A stretch of DNA of 64,000 bases. Source: Pseudomonadales bacterium. Lineage in GTDB: Bacteria; Pseudomonadota; Gammaproteobacteria; Pseudomonadales; Azotimanducaceae. The stretch's first letter is position 1. Each line of letters opens with the position of its first letter. The DNA lies in NCBI GenBank assembly GCA_041395945.1, contig JAWKZN010000001.1:2728001-2792000 (forward strand). Direction: 5' to 3'. This document shows, piece after piece, positions 44,602 to 53,732 of this stretch. The notes beneath the pieces are model-generated. The model searched no databases. It was not told where the DNA came from and worked only from the letters and a program-made list of their open reading frames with translations. A program made the position numbers and the translations under genes.

Positions 44602-45615
44602 CTAGCTGAGCAGGGCGAGGGCTGCCTCCGCACGCACATGCACGCTGTCGCGATAGGCGTCGAGATCCATCTCCCGGTTCGCACCCATGGCACCGACCAG
44701 ATAACGCTTGTAGACACCCTGGCCAATGGCCGCAAGTCGCCAGTGTGAGAACGCGCGGTAGTAGTTGATCCCGCTCAGGTCGCGGCCAGTCGCCTTTTCG
44801 TAACGCGCACACAGCGCCTCGCGATCGGGAAAGCCGCCGGCCTCCGTCGGCACCAGACCCACCTCGGTTTCACCCGGCTGTGCCCAGGAGTTGAGCAGGT
44901 AGCCCACGTCGGCGAGCGGGTCACCCAGTGTGCAAAGCTCCCAGTCGAGCACGGCCTGGATTCTGCCTTCGGCCACGATCATATTGCCGAGACGATAATC
45001 ACCGTGCACGATGCTGGCACCGATCTGTTGGGGAAGGCGTTCCTGCAGCAGGCGGGCGGTTTCCTCCATCGCGGGTATCTCATGTGTTTTCGATGCCAGC
45101 CACTGCTTCCCCCAGCGATTGAGCTGACGTTCCAGGTAGGCCTCCTTGCGTCCGAGCTGGCCGAGACCCACGGTATCAGGGTCGATTGCATGCAGGCGGC
45201 AGAGTATATCGATGACATGTTCACCCACGCTCAGCCGTTCGGATACGCTCAGATGCGACGCGGCCTCCGCGTCGTGAAGCACCACGCCTTCGACAAAACC
45301 CATGATGTAAAACGGGGCGCCGTTCACGTCCCGGTCTTCGCACAGGCCGAAGGTCGGTGCCACGGGAACGGGTCCGCCCTGCAGGGCTGAAACGATTCGA
45401 TGCTCCCGGGACATGTCGTGTGCACTTTCCAGCACATGCCCCAGTGGCGGCCGCCTCAACACGAAGGCCCGGCCGCCCGAATCCACAAAGCGGTATGTGA
45501 GATTGGAATGCCCGCCAGCGATCAGCTTGAATTCAAGCGGCGGCGAGAGATCGGCGATACGCTCAGACAGCCACCGTGTCACCCTCTCCAGAGCAATGCC
45601 CTCGACTTCTGCCAT
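44602..45615 (-). CDS. APH/ACAD10-like phosphotransferase
   Basis: A 337-residue kinase-fold protein. The catalytic loop is VHGDYRLGNM and the metal-binding motif is VLDWELCTLGDPLADVGY. Related proteins form the kinase part of ACAD10/11, which phosphorylates 4-hydroxyacyl-CoA during its breakdown; that role would fit the acyl-CoA dehydrogenases in this window. ATG at 45615 has AGGAG upstream; longer readings lack it. Aminoglycoside resistance is unlikely. Confidence 0.85.
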   Translation of the reverse strand: MAEVEGIALERVTRWLSERIADLSPPLEFKLIAGGHSNLTYRFVDSGGRAFVLRRPPLGHVLESAHDMSREHRIVSALQGGPVPVAPTFGLCEDRDVNGAPFYIMGFVEGVVLHDAEAASHLSVSERLSVGEHVIDILCRLHAIDPDTVGLGQLGRKEAYLERQLNRWGKQWLASKTHEIPAMEETARLLQERLPQQIGASIVHGDYRLGNMIVAEGRIQAVLDWELCTLGDPLADVGYLLNSWAQPGETEVGLVPTEAGGFPDREALCARYEKATGRDLSGINYYRAFSHWRLAAIGQGVYKRYLVGAMGANREMDLDAYRDSVHVRAEAALALLS

Positions 45616-45716
45616 CTCTGATTCTCCTGCGGACCTGGTTGCAGCAGACAGAGTAACCAAAGTCTTTGAAGTTTGTCATCGGAGTGCTTTACCCTGCGCC
45701 CTGCGAAGGATATGCA

Positions 45717-47381
45717 TTGAAACGACTTGCCTCTCCAGAAATCCTGCTGTGCCTGTTGCTGCTGTTGAGCGGCTGCGTGTCCTCCCGTATCGGCGGTCCA
45801 ACGGCTCCCGCCGATGATCCCGGCGCCGGTGTGCTCACGCTCAGTTCCGGACGCTCCTACCCAGTGTACCCCCGGGATCTGGCCTACTCCGGCACCGCCA
45901 CCTATCAGTGGCCTGACGGACGCCTTTATCGGGGGCAGTGGGTGCAGGGTCTTCCGGAAGGGCAGGGTAATGAGACCCTGCCGGATGGCGAGCACTATCG
46001 GGGTGCGTGGCATGGTGGCCGCCGCCACGGCCACGGCGAACTCAAGCGCGCCGATGGCAGCCGCTATGTAGGAGATTTTGTCCACGATCTCCGGCAGGGC
46101 AGCGGTGTTGAGATCTCCAGTGACGGCACCTATCGCGGCGGCTGGCATGCAGATGTCCCGGAAGGACGCGGCAGTTTCACAGGCACGGATGGCGCCAGTT
46201 ATCAGGGAGACTGGTTCGAAGGCAAGCGCTCCGGTCACGGCGTGTACACGGACAAGTCGGGCAATCGTTACGAAGGAGAATGGCTCGACGACAAACCCAA
46301 CGGGTTCGGCACCATGACCGACCTGCGATCCGGTACCTATTCCGGCGGCTGGGAGGACGGTCGCCAGTCAGGTTACGGACAGTTCGTGGATATCAGTGAA
46401 GTCGTTTACGAAGGCACCTGGGTAGACGGGCGAAGGCAGGGTTTCGGGGTCGCCACACGCCCGGACGGCAGCCGCTATGAAGGTGAATGGCTGGAAGGCA
46501 GAAGACATGGCCGCGGCAGGGAAAGCTTTGCCGATGGCAGCTTCCACGAAGGCGACTGGGAGTTCGATCAGGTACTGGGACCTGGCACCCGACACGACCG
46601 TACCGGGATCGAGCTCAGCGGTTTCTGGAATGGGGATCGACTGCGTTCCGGCATGCTGACACTGCCGACAGGCGCCCGCTATGCCGGCAGTCTGATGCTC
46701 GGGAACAACGATGAAGTCTCGCAACCGCTCATCGACTGGCTGACAGCAGAAGCCGGGCGCAATGACCCTTATGCCCAGTTCTTCCTCGGTACCGTGTTCA
46801 GCGACTTTCGCGTTCCCGCGCCCGATCCCGCCAGGGCACAGGCACTGTTTGAAGCTTCAGCAACCGCCGGTCTTGCCGAGGCCCAGTTCAGACTGGCCCT
46901 CGGCTACACGGAGAGCGCACCGAACCGCAGCCTGGACCTGCTCAGAATGGCCGCTGAGGGAGGGCAGGCCCAGGCCAGCGCGCTGCTGGGTGAAAACTAT
47001 CTGCGCGGCCGACATGTGCCTGTCGATATCCGCGCCGCCATCAGTTACCTGCAGGAAGCGAGCGAAGGGGGTGACCTTGCTGCCAGAAATAACCTGGCCT
47101 GGATTCTCGCCACCAGTGCGGAAGCAGAATTCAGTGATCCTGCTCTGGCGATCGCACTGATCAGACCGATTGCACTCCTCCGCGAAAGCTGGCGCTACGA
47201 AGCCACGCTGGCTGCTGCTTACGCGGCTGACGGAAAATTCGACGCAGCGGTCGCCACACAGAAAAAGGCCATCGACGCCGCGCGTGATGCACTCGGCGCT
47301 GCTGCGGAGGCTCTGGCCGCCATGCGCCACAGATTAGACCTCTACCAGCAGCAGCGCCCGTACCGAGAGCCCCGATTGTGA
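45717..47381 (+). CDS. MORN-repeat and Sel1-repeat lipoprotein
   Basis: A 554-residue lipoprotein. The start is set at the TTG at 45717 because GAAGGA lies 6 bases upstream and the sequence then reads MKRLASPEILLCLLLLLSGC, a perfect lipoprotein signal; a TTG at 45666 would bury it. Residues about 55-290 hold roughly ten MORN units (YRGQW, YRGAW, YEGEW...). Then Sel1/TPR-like helical repeats to the end. MORN arrays are thought to bind membranes or pack as elongated dimers. Stop overlaps the next start (GTGA). Confidence 0.85.
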   Translation: MKRLASPEILLCLLLLLSGCVSSRIGGPTAPADDPGAGVLTLSSGRSYPVYPRDLAYSGTATYQWPDGRLYRGQWVQGLPEGQGNETLPDGEHYRGAWHGGRRHGHGELKRADGSRYVGDFVHDLRQGSGVEISSDGTYRGGWHADVPEGRGSFTGTDGASYQGDWFEGKRSGHGVYTDKSGNRYEGEWLDDKPNGFGTMTDLRSGTYSGGWEDGRQSGYGQFVDISEVVYEGTWVDGRRQGFGVATRPDGSRYEGEWLEGRRHGRGRESFADGSFHEGDWEFDQVLGPGTRHDRTGIELSGFWNGDRLRSGMLTLPTGARYAGSLMLGNNDEVSQPLIDWLTAEAGRNDPYAQFFLGTVFSDFRVPAPDPARAQALFEASATAGLAEAQFRLALGYTESAPNRSLDLLRMAAEGGQAQASALLGENYLRGRHVPVDIRAAISYLQEASEGGDLAARNNLAWILATSAEAEFSDPALAIALIRPIALLRESWRYEATLAAAYAADGKFDAAVATQKKAIDAARDALGAAAEALAAMRHRLDLYQQQRPYREPRL

Positions 47382-48136
47382 GTGCGACGGCCGGCTCCGG
47401 TATCAGCGCCTTCGCCGAAGGCGCGCGGCTCATTCTCCGCCCGGGTTTGCGTCGCTATGTTTTCGCACCTGCCCTGGCGAGCCTGCTGGTGATCGTCTCC
47501 GCTGGCTACTGGGCCTGGGATTACCTCTCGGAAATCAGTGCCAGCATCGTTGCCTGGCTGCCCGACTGGCTGGGTTTCCTCGATGTAGTCCTCGTACCCC
47601 TGCTCTACGTGCTCGGTGTACTGATCGGTACCTGGCTTTTCGCCCTGCTCGCGGTAATCGTCGCCAGCCCTTTTCTCGGTACGCTTTCCGCAGCCGTGGA
47701 GCGTCATGTCAGAGGACGCGCTCCGGAATCAGGTAACCGGCTCTGGCAGGATGTTGTGAGCAGTTTCGGCAGGGAAGCACGCAAGCTTCTCTATCACCTG
47801 CCCCGCCTGCTCGCCGTGTTCCTGTTTTCCCTGATTCCCGCAGTGAACGTCGCAGCACCCGTACTGTGGCTGCTGTTCGGCGCCTGGACAATGGCTGTGC
47901 AGTTCTGTGACTACCCCACCGAGAACCGTGCCCGCCCCTTTTCGGATACTCTGCAGCTCCTCAACGCCAACCGGATGGCGGCCTTGGCATTCGGTTTCTG
48001 CACGTCTGTTGCACTGGCCATTCCGCTGCTGAATTTTCTGCTCATCCCCGTGGCTGTGGCCGGGGGGACCGTGCTGCTGTGCGAAATGAACAGCGCAGGT
48101 TCGGGCCAGGAGCCCGGGCCAGGAAATCGGAAATAG
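47378..48136 (+). CDS. cysZ: CysZ/EI24-family membrane protein
   Basis: A 252-residue inner-membrane protein of the CysZ (sulfate permease) family: FAEGARLILRPGLRRYVFAP start, ASPFLGTLSAAVE and the long hydrophobic hairpins at about 30-105 and 145-245. In E. coli CysZ supplies sulfite/sulfate for cysteine synthesis; many homologues outside cys loci are only presumed to. GTG start coupled to the MORN lipoprotein, an unusual partner. No cysteine genes nearby. Confidence 0.78.
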   Translation: MSATAGSGISAFAEGARLILRPGLRRYVFAPALASLLVIVSAGYWAWDYLSEISASIVAWLPDWLGFLDVVLVPLLYVLGVLIGTWLFALLAVIVASPFLGTLSAAVERHVRGRAPESGNRLWQDVVSSFGREARKLLYHLPRLLAVFLFSLIPAVNVAAPVLWLLFGAWTMAVQFCDYPTENRARPFSDTLQLLNANRMAALAFGFCTSVALAIPLLNFLLIPVAVAGGTVLLCEMNSAGSGQEPGPGNRK

Positions 48137-48175
48137 ATTTATCAAGGCGCGGGCGAGGACCCGTTACCCCGGGCC
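48137..48175. repeat. Diverged half-copy of the palindromic element
   Basis: Starts directly after the cysZ stop. The order ATTTA, GGCG, GGGCGAGGAC and CCGGGCC matches the left arm at 21218-21255 with scattered changes; no matching right arm is seen. Indicates a dispersed family. Confidence 0.55.
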
Positions 48176-48211
48176 TCGCTCGGCGGCGGCGTTGGAGCGG
48201 ACGGTTGCACC

Positions 48212-49375
48212 TCAACCGAAGCGCTGCTCCGTGAATCTCACGATGCGGTTCAGTCCATCCTGCAGACGCACAGGACTCTGGGCAAAACAGATGCGGAAGT
48301 GGGCGTCGTTGCCCGGACCGAAAGTGTAGCCGGGTGCAACACCGACGTCTTCGGCCTCCAGCATAGCTTCCACGAATTCCAGACTGTCGGTGAGACCACG
48401 AACCCTGGGAAAAGCATAGAACGCACCTTCGGGTGAGACGTGGTCGAAGAGCGGGTGACTGCCCAGTGCCGCATCGACAAGATCGCGTCCCTGCTTGAAC
48501 TGCTGCTGCTGTTCCGCGACAAAAGCTTCCCCCTGTTCAAGCGCCGCTACCGCACCGAGCTGAGCGAAGACATTGGTGGTGGTATTGAAACACTCGGACA
48601 GCGCAGTCCAGAGAATTTCGTGGCGTAAGGGGGTCACCACCCAGCCAATACGCCAGCCCGTCATGGCCCAGGCTTTCGAGAAACCGTTGACCACCACCAG
48701 TGGATCATCGTCACGCGCGCTCTGCAGGAAGGAAGGTGCATGCACAGTATCGAACACGGTGCGGTGGTAGACCTCATCCGCGATGATCAGCACCTTCCGC
48801 TCCCGTGCGTAGGCAAGCAGCTCCGCCTGGGCGTCCGCAGCCATTACCCACCCGGTGGGATTACAGGGGGAGTTCACGAAGATTGCCCGGGTGTTGGGGC
48901 GTACTGCGTCGATGATTTCGCGCACCGAGAGCTGCCAGCCGTTGCCGGTCAGGCGCTGGCGCACATAGGAGACTTCGGCACCCGTGATGCGGAACACGGC
49001 ATCGATGTTGGGCCACACCGGACCCACAATGAGACCATGACTGCCTGTGGTCAGCGCAGTCTGGGCGGCTATAGTGACACCGAGCATGGCCGAACCGGGT
49101 ACGGTAATGCGCCGTTCGTCCAGCTCGATGCCATAGAGATTCTGCAGATAGGTCCGCAGTGCGCGGCGCAGCTCGGGTCGGCCCCGGGTGTGGCTGTAAA
49201 AAGTCTGCCCGGCGTCCAGCGCAGCCTTGGCCGCCTCGCGAACGAACACGGGGGTAGGGCTGTCGCCTTCACCAAACCACAGCGGAATGACCGCAGGATC
49301 GCCCATCCGCCTGAAAGCCACTTTCGTGATGCCGTTCTGCTGTAAGGCTTCGATTTCGTCGCGAAAGGGCAGCAT
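48212..49375 (-). CDS. Class I/II PLP-dependent aminotransferase
   Basis: A 387-residue cytosolic fold-type I enzyme. PLP-lysine in NGFSKAWAMTGWRIGW, the Asn and Asp cofactor contacts in NSPCNPTGW and IIADEVYHR, and the carboxylate Arg in FRICFAQ are visible. Closest in style to aspartate/alanine-type aminotransferases; specificity not readable. AGGA lies 8 bases before the ATG. Confidence 0.92.
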   Translation of the reverse strand: MLPFRDEIEALQQNGITKVAFRRMGDPAVIPLWFGEGDSPTPVFVREAAKAALDAGQTFYSHTRGRPELRRALRTYLQNLYGIELDERRITVPGSAMLGVTIAAQTALTTGSHGLIVGPVWPNIDAVFRITGAEVSYVRQRLTGNGWQLSVREIIDAVRPNTRAIFVNSPCNPTGWVMAADAQAELLAYARERKVLIIADEVYHRTVFDTVHAPSFLQSARDDDPLVVVNGFSKAWAMTGWRIGWVVTPLRHEILWTALSECFNTTTNVFAQLGAVAALEQGEAFVAEQQQQFKQGRDLVDAALGSHPLFDHVSPEGAFYAFPRVRGLTDSLEFVEAMLEAEDVGVAPGYTFGPGNDAHFRICFAQSPVRLQDGLNRIVRFTEQRFG

Positions 49376-49408
49376 GTGCGGGTCCTGTCAAAAAAGCGAC
49401 CACTCTAA

Positions 49409-49439
49409 GGGAACCTCTGATTAAGTATCAACGCCTCAG
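49409..49439. repeat. GGGAACCTCTG repeat, copy C
   Basis: Same as copy B over 30 of 31 bases, but without the right half of the palindrome. It lies in the upstream region of the aminotransferase gene. Confidence 0.75.
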
Positions 49440-49586
49440 GCACTGGAAGACGTCACCGGACCCCAAGCACTCCTATAACAGGAGAATGAGCAGACCACAG
49501 ATCCGCCACCCGTCCCGCGCCGATACCCGACCCACCCGAATCTGAGTAGAGTGAAGCGTTCGCGAACCGACCCAGGAGCCAGCCTC

Positions 49587-51572
49587 ATGCCGCCTCACGC
49601 CTTCGAACCGGGTCTGCCCTCCCGCCCGGAACTGCGCTGGCTCGCACTCGGACTCAGCACCGCTGTGTGCATGATGCTGTCGGACCCCGGCCTCGCAGCG
49701 CCGAGAGTGGATAACTTCCTGCTGCTCGACCACAGGGGAAATGCCCAGGAGCTCTACTACCAGACCGACGTCGCAGCGGTCATGATCATGGCCCACAGCA
49801 GTCGCTGTGCCGCCGCAGACAGCTCGGCCTATCAGCGGCTGGCAGCGGACTGGGCAGACCGCAGTGTGCGCTTTTTCATGCTCAATGCCGACCCGGCTGA
49901 CAATCGCGCGGTACTGACCAATGCCGCCGGGGATTCGTCGATCCCCATCCTCGAGGACGACGCCCAGATCATCGCCCGCGGTCTCGATTTCAAACAGGCG
50001 GGCGAAACCGTCATCGTCGACACTGCCGACTGGTCCCTCGTCTACCGGGGACCGCTGGATCAGAGCACGGCCAGTCTCGAAACCCTGCTCGCGGATGCCC
50101 GGCCGGCAGGCGCCACCGATAAGCCGATCGAACTGTCCGTGGCAGGCTGTCCGATTGCCTACCGGTCACCGGCAGCGGGTGCAGAAGTCAGCTACAGCAC
50201 CACCATCGCACCCCTGCTCAAAGAAAACTGCGCGTACTGCCATGTCGAAGGTGGCATCGCACCCTGGGCAATGACCGGTTACACCATGGTGCGCGGCTTC
50301 GCACCGATGATCCGGGAAGTGATCCGGACCCGGCGCATGCCGCCCTGGCACGCCGATCCGCATATCGGTCAATGGCAGGGTGACCGGAGTCTGACAGCGG
50401 AGGAAACCCGCACCCTGGTGCACTGGATAGATGCCGGTGCGCCCCGGGGCGAAGGCCCGGACCCGCTGGAGGGGCTGGCCCCGCTCAACGACGCCTGGCC
50501 CCTGGGCAAACCCGATCTGGTGGTTGAGATTCCGGGATTCGAAGTGCCGGCGAGCGGCGTCGTCGACTACCAGTTCCCCTATGTGAAAAACACCCTCGAA
50601 AAGGGAGTCTGGATCAGAGCAGCCACCGTGCTGCCGGGTGAACGCAGCGTCGTGCACCATGTGCTCGCCGGTTCCATCGAAGGCGATATACCCCCCGGGG
50701 ACGAAGACAGTGTGATGGACAACTACATCATGGGCTACGCGCCTGGCGCGGATACCTATGTGATGCCCGAAGGTACCGGTGTCTATATCGCTCCCGGCGG
50801 ATTTTTCTCGTTCCAACTGCACTACACCCCCAATGGCAGAGCGGTGGTGGACGAGTCGAAAATGGGCCTCTACCTGAGTGAGCAACCCCCCCGCAACTAT
50901 CTGCGCAATACGGTCATCGTGAGTCCGCTGATCAGCATTCCACCGAATGCCCCCGACCACGCCGAAGCGGCCTACTACGAATTCAATGGCGACGTGGTGA
51001 TTCACACCCTGTTTCCCCACGCACACTACCGGGGCCGCTCCTCGACCTTCGAGGTCCGCTATCCGGATGGCCGACTGGAAACCCTGCTGTCCGTACCGAA
51101 CTACGACTTCAACTGGCAGCGCGGCTACAACCCGGTCGCACCGTTGAATCTTCCTGCCGGATCGCGGCTGATACATCGCACCCGGTATGACAACTCCACA
51201 CGCAATCCGGCCAACCCTGACGCGGACCGGGAAGTGGGCTGGGGCCTGCAGAGCTGGGACGAAATGCTCTATGGCGCTGTCAGCTACAGCTGGGTGAATG
51301 AGACAACCGAACACCCCATCCATGACAGACAGCGCGCCCAGGCAACCCGGATGGTCGGCTTCATCGATCGCAACATGGATGGGAAGGTCACCTGGAGTGA
51401 ACTGCCTGTACGGATGAAGAAACAGCTCGTGCAGGGATTCAGCACAGTGGACAGCAACGGCGACGGCGGTCTGGACATCGAAGAGTTCATGGCCATCCAG
51501 CGCTACCGGGAGGCCGCTGGTGCACAGCCGCGCGGAGTAGCCGAAACGACGAACGCGCCGTCTGCGGACTGA
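49587..51572 (+). CDS. Multidomain copper/heme redox protein with EF-hands
   Basis: A 661-residue exported protein. ATG at 49587 is chosen for AGGAG 8 bases upstream; a signal peptide ends near GLAAP. A thioredoxin-like domain comes first, its redox Cys pair replaced. A cytochrome-c heme site ENCAYCH (Cys215, Cys218, His219) follows with MPPWHADPH. Residues about 310-570 resemble PHM-type copper monooxygenases (VVHHVLAG, QLHYT, FPHAHYRG). Two EF-hands close it (DRNMDGKVTW, DSNGDGGLDI). Substrate unknown. Confidence 0.85.
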   Translation: MPPHAFEPGLPSRPELRWLALGLSTAVCMMLSDPGLAAPRVDNFLLLDHRGNAQELYYQTDVAAVMIMAHSSRCAAADSSAYQRLAADWADRSVRFFMLNADPADNRAVLTNAAGDSSIPILEDDAQIIARGLDFKQAGETVIVDTADWSLVYRGPLDQSTASLETLLADARPAGATDKPIELSVAGCPIAYRSPAAGAEVSYSTTIAPLLKENCAYCHVEGGIAPWAMTGYTMVRGFAPMIREVIRTRRMPPWHADPHIGQWQGDRSLTAEETRTLVHWIDAGAPRGEGPDPLEGLAPLNDAWPLGKPDLVVEIPGFEVPASGVVDYQFPYVKNTLEKGVWIRAATVLPGERSVVHHVLAGSIEGDIPPGDEDSVMDNYIMGYAPGADTYVMPEGTGVYIAPGGFFSFQLHYTPNGRAVVDESKMGLYLSEQPPRNYLRNTVIVSPLISIPPNAPDHAEAAYYEFNGDVVIHTLFPHAHYRGRSSTFEVRYPDGRLETLLSVPNYDFNWQRGYNPVAPLNLPAGSRLIHRTRYDNSTRNPANPDADREVGWGLQSWDEMLYGAVSYSWVNETTEHPIHDRQRAQATRMVGFIDRNMDGKVTWSELPVRMKKQLVQGFSTVDSNGDGGLDIEEFMAIQRYREAAGAQPRGVAETTNAPSAD

Positions 51573-51581
51573 CTCCCGGGA

Positions 51582-52487
51582 TCAGACCAGCAGGGATCTG
51601 ACCTCAGCAAGACGCTCTATGGTTGCGAGCGCCCGGGTCTGATCGCTGACAATGTTGCGCACGATCACATCCGTGTAACCCAGTTTTTCCAGAGCACGCA
51701 TCTGCTCTGTGACTTCCTCCACGCTGCCATACATCAAGGCAGCATCGGGAAATCCGCGGTAGCCGGCCTCGATATAGGGACGCATTACCTCCCGCGCTTC
51801 CTGCGCGCTGCGGCCGATGTAAATATCCCGACGGATAGCCACCGTTGTGGGAGAGCGGCCAAACTCAGCGCAACTCTGTCGGTACCGGTTCAGATCCCGC
51901 GCCGCGGCGTCGAGGGTCAGGCCGGGTGATGCCAGCCAGCCTTCGCCCATCCGCGCCGCACGCTGCAGCGCCTGCGGTGCCTGGGCTCCAATCCAGACTT
52001 CGATCGGTTCCGGCGGCAGGGGGGAAATTCTGGCCGCTTCGAAGTTCCAGGGTGCGCTCATCGACACCCGCTCCCCGGCCCATAAGCGCCGCAGCGTATC
52101 CAGACCGGCTTCGAACGCGCTCACCCGGTCTGCCAGACGGGTGCCCATGCCGGCACTCTGCCGAGGGTCACCGCCCAGACCGCACTGGAGAATGAAGCGC
52201 CCTTCGGCCAGGCAGGCGAGGGTCGCCACCTGTTCGGCCAGCAGGACCGGGTGCCACAGCGGCAGCAGATAGAGCGCACCGACCGGGCGATCGCCCCACT
52301 GTGCCAGCATGCGACCGATCATCGGCGTGTTCTGGTAGTAGGGTGAGGACGTGACATGGTGGTCACCCACAAAAAGGCTGTCCAGCCCGGCCTGCCAGGC
52401 GGCGCGCGCGCGATCGACCATCCAGGCGGCACCTTCCCGGGGTGCCGCACCCGGATAGCTCGAAGAAATCGAAATACCGATTCGCAT
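51582..52487 (-). CDS. LLM-class flavin-dependent oxidoreductase, copy 2
   Basis: A 301-residue TIM-barrel flavoenzyme. MRIGISISSSYPG start, SLFVGDHHVT near residue 38, GRFILQCGLGGDP and IEVWIGAQAPQALQRAARMGEGW (shown in part) mark the family. AAGGAGG lies 6 bases before the ATG, one of the best ribosome sites here. Convergent with the copper/heme protein gene. Confidence 0.87.
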   Translation of the reverse strand: MRIGISISSSYPGAAPREGAAWMVDRARAAWQAGLDSLFVGDHHVTSSPYYQNTPMIGRMLAQWGDRPVGALYLLPLWHPVLLAEQVATLACLAEGRFILQCGLGGDPRQSAGMGTRLADRVSAFEAGLDTLRRLWAGERVSMSAPWNFEAARISPLPPEPIEVWIGAQAPQALQRAARMGEGWLASPGLTLDAAARDLNRYRQSCAEFGRSPTTVAIRRDIYIGRSAQEAREVMRPYIEAGYRGFPDAALMYGSVEEVTEQMRALEKLGYTDVIVRNIVSDQTRALATIERLAEVRSLLV

Positions 52488-52530
52488 GATCAGGCCTCCT
52501 TATGCCACTCCAGTATCGGCTGCCCCAGGG

Positions 52531-53046
52531 TTACCCGTCCAAATCGGTGAACAGGCGGTGCACCAGCAGCCGCCCGTCGTCGAACAGGAAATCACCGGTC
52601 AGAGATTCTCCATTGAGCAGTCGCGGCAGCCAGTAACGGTCGTCTTCCCACATTTCATCGAAAGGCAGGCGGCGCTTATCGAACCAGTGCGGTCGCGCTT
52701 CGTCGGTCTCTACCGGTGTCCCCTCCCAGGTCCTTGCAAGAAATGCGAACCCCAGCCACTGGGATGCCCGCAGATCCACGAAACGGAAGCGGCCGAGCAG
52801 TTCGGGCCGGATCAGACGGACACCCACCTCCTCTTCCGTTTCCCGGATCACACCCGCCAGCGGCGTCTCTCCCGCCTCGACTTTCCCGCCGGGGCCGTTC
52901 AGCTTGCCCGCACCGTGTCCGCGCTTCTTCCGGATCAGCAGTACCGAGTCGCCGGACACGATGAAGGCCAGGGTGCCCACGAAGTCCGGCTGCCAGTCGC
53001 ACAGCCGGGCATCGAGCTGCTTCAGCGCACGACTATCGGGGTTCAC
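52531..53046 (-). CDS. Nudix hydrolase, MutT/MTH1-like
   Basis: A 171-residue pyrophosphohydrolase. The full Nudix box is present: GGKVEAGETPLAGVIRETEE followed by EVGV. Surrounding residues (LNGPGG, WFDKRRLPFDEMWEDDRYWLP) resemble MTH1-type 8-oxo-dGTPases, including the WxDD segment. The GTG at 53046 overlaps the dUTPase gene by 14 bases; longer readings would run through that gene. Together they look like a nucleotide-pool cleaning pair. Confidence 0.87.
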   Translation of the reverse strand: MNPDSRALKQLDARLCDWQPDFVGTLAFIVSGDSVLLIRKKRGHGAGKLNGPGGKVEAGETPLAGVIRETEEEVGVRLIRPELLGRFRFVDLRASQWLGFAFLARTWEGTPVETDEARPHWFDKRRLPFDEMWEDDRYWLPRLLNGESLTGDFLFDDGRLLVHRLFTDLDG

Positions 53047-53683
53047 TCGCCCGGTAACGCTGCTCGAGGGCCTGATAGAGGCGAGTCGGGATATCCTCAG
53101 GGTCGCACTCCAGCACCCCGAGCACTTCCACCAGATGTTCGTTGTCTTCCCGGTCCTCCCACAGCTTCCGATAAGTTCCGGATTTGTAACCATTGTCCTG
53201 GCGGAACGTATTGAGCACGTTCTTGCCCACGTACATGTGAAACAGTTCCTCGAAGCCCATCGGCAGCGACTGCATGACTTTCACAAAAGTTTTCAGGTCA
53301 AAGGCTCTTTTCATGAGTGTGATCTGAGCCAGAGTCTCCACCGAGTCGCGAAACCGTCTGCCACCGGGATCAGCGACCGGATCGAAGGAGACCGGGTCGA
53401 GCATGTCCGCATCGAGTGAGCCTGCGCGAATGAGATCGCTCAGACCGAAGTGCCAGATGTCCACGATTTCGAGTTTCACCTGATCCGTATCGGCGTGCTG
53501 CTGCTTCCACCATTTCCAGCCGAAATGGTCGAGGAGCTCGGCGCACTCTACCCAGATCGCGCGGTAGTACTCATAGCCCTGAGTCCGCCAGTCCGGATGC
53601 ACCAGCCGATTGTGCGCCTCCTGCATCTGCGCCATGGTGAGCAGCATATGGCTGCGGCGGGTCTGCTGTGTGTCTGCTGCCAA
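53033..53683 (-). CDS. Dimeric all-alpha dUTP diphosphatase
   Basis: A 216-residue enzyme of the dimeric dUTPase family that hydrolyses dUTP to dUMP. Mg2+-binding motifs are WVECAELLDHFGWKWWK and KLEIVDIWHFGLSD. The TTG at 53683 has GGAGG just upstream; an ATG at 53647 is the alternative, with no ribosome site. The 3' end overlaps the Nudix gene. Divergent from the 2-hydroxyacid dehydrogenase gene with about 50 bases between. Confidence 0.86.
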   Translation of the reverse strand: MAADTQQTRRSHMLLTMAQMQEAHNRLVHPDWRTQGYEYYRAIWVECAELLDHFGWKWWKQQHADTDQVKLEIVDIWHFGLSDLIRAGSLDADMLDPVSFDPVADPGGRRFRDSVETLAQITLMKRAFDLKTFVKVMQSLPMGFEELFHMYVGKNVLNTFRQDNGYKSGTYRKLWEDREDNEHLVEVLGVLECDPEDIPTRLYQALEQRYRASEPR

Positions 53684-53732
53684 GGGTCCTCCAGTTCTAT
53701 GCGGCGCCGGATTATGGGGTAATCTCTCCGCC

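Noticed and set aside
44602..45615. Aminoglycoside phosphotransferase
   Set aside because: The DWELCTLGDPLADVGY form belongs to the ACAD10/11-like kinase branch, not to resistance enzymes.
50166..51323. 385-codon minus-strand frame
   Set aside because: Antisense to the copper/heme protein, which has several intact motifs.
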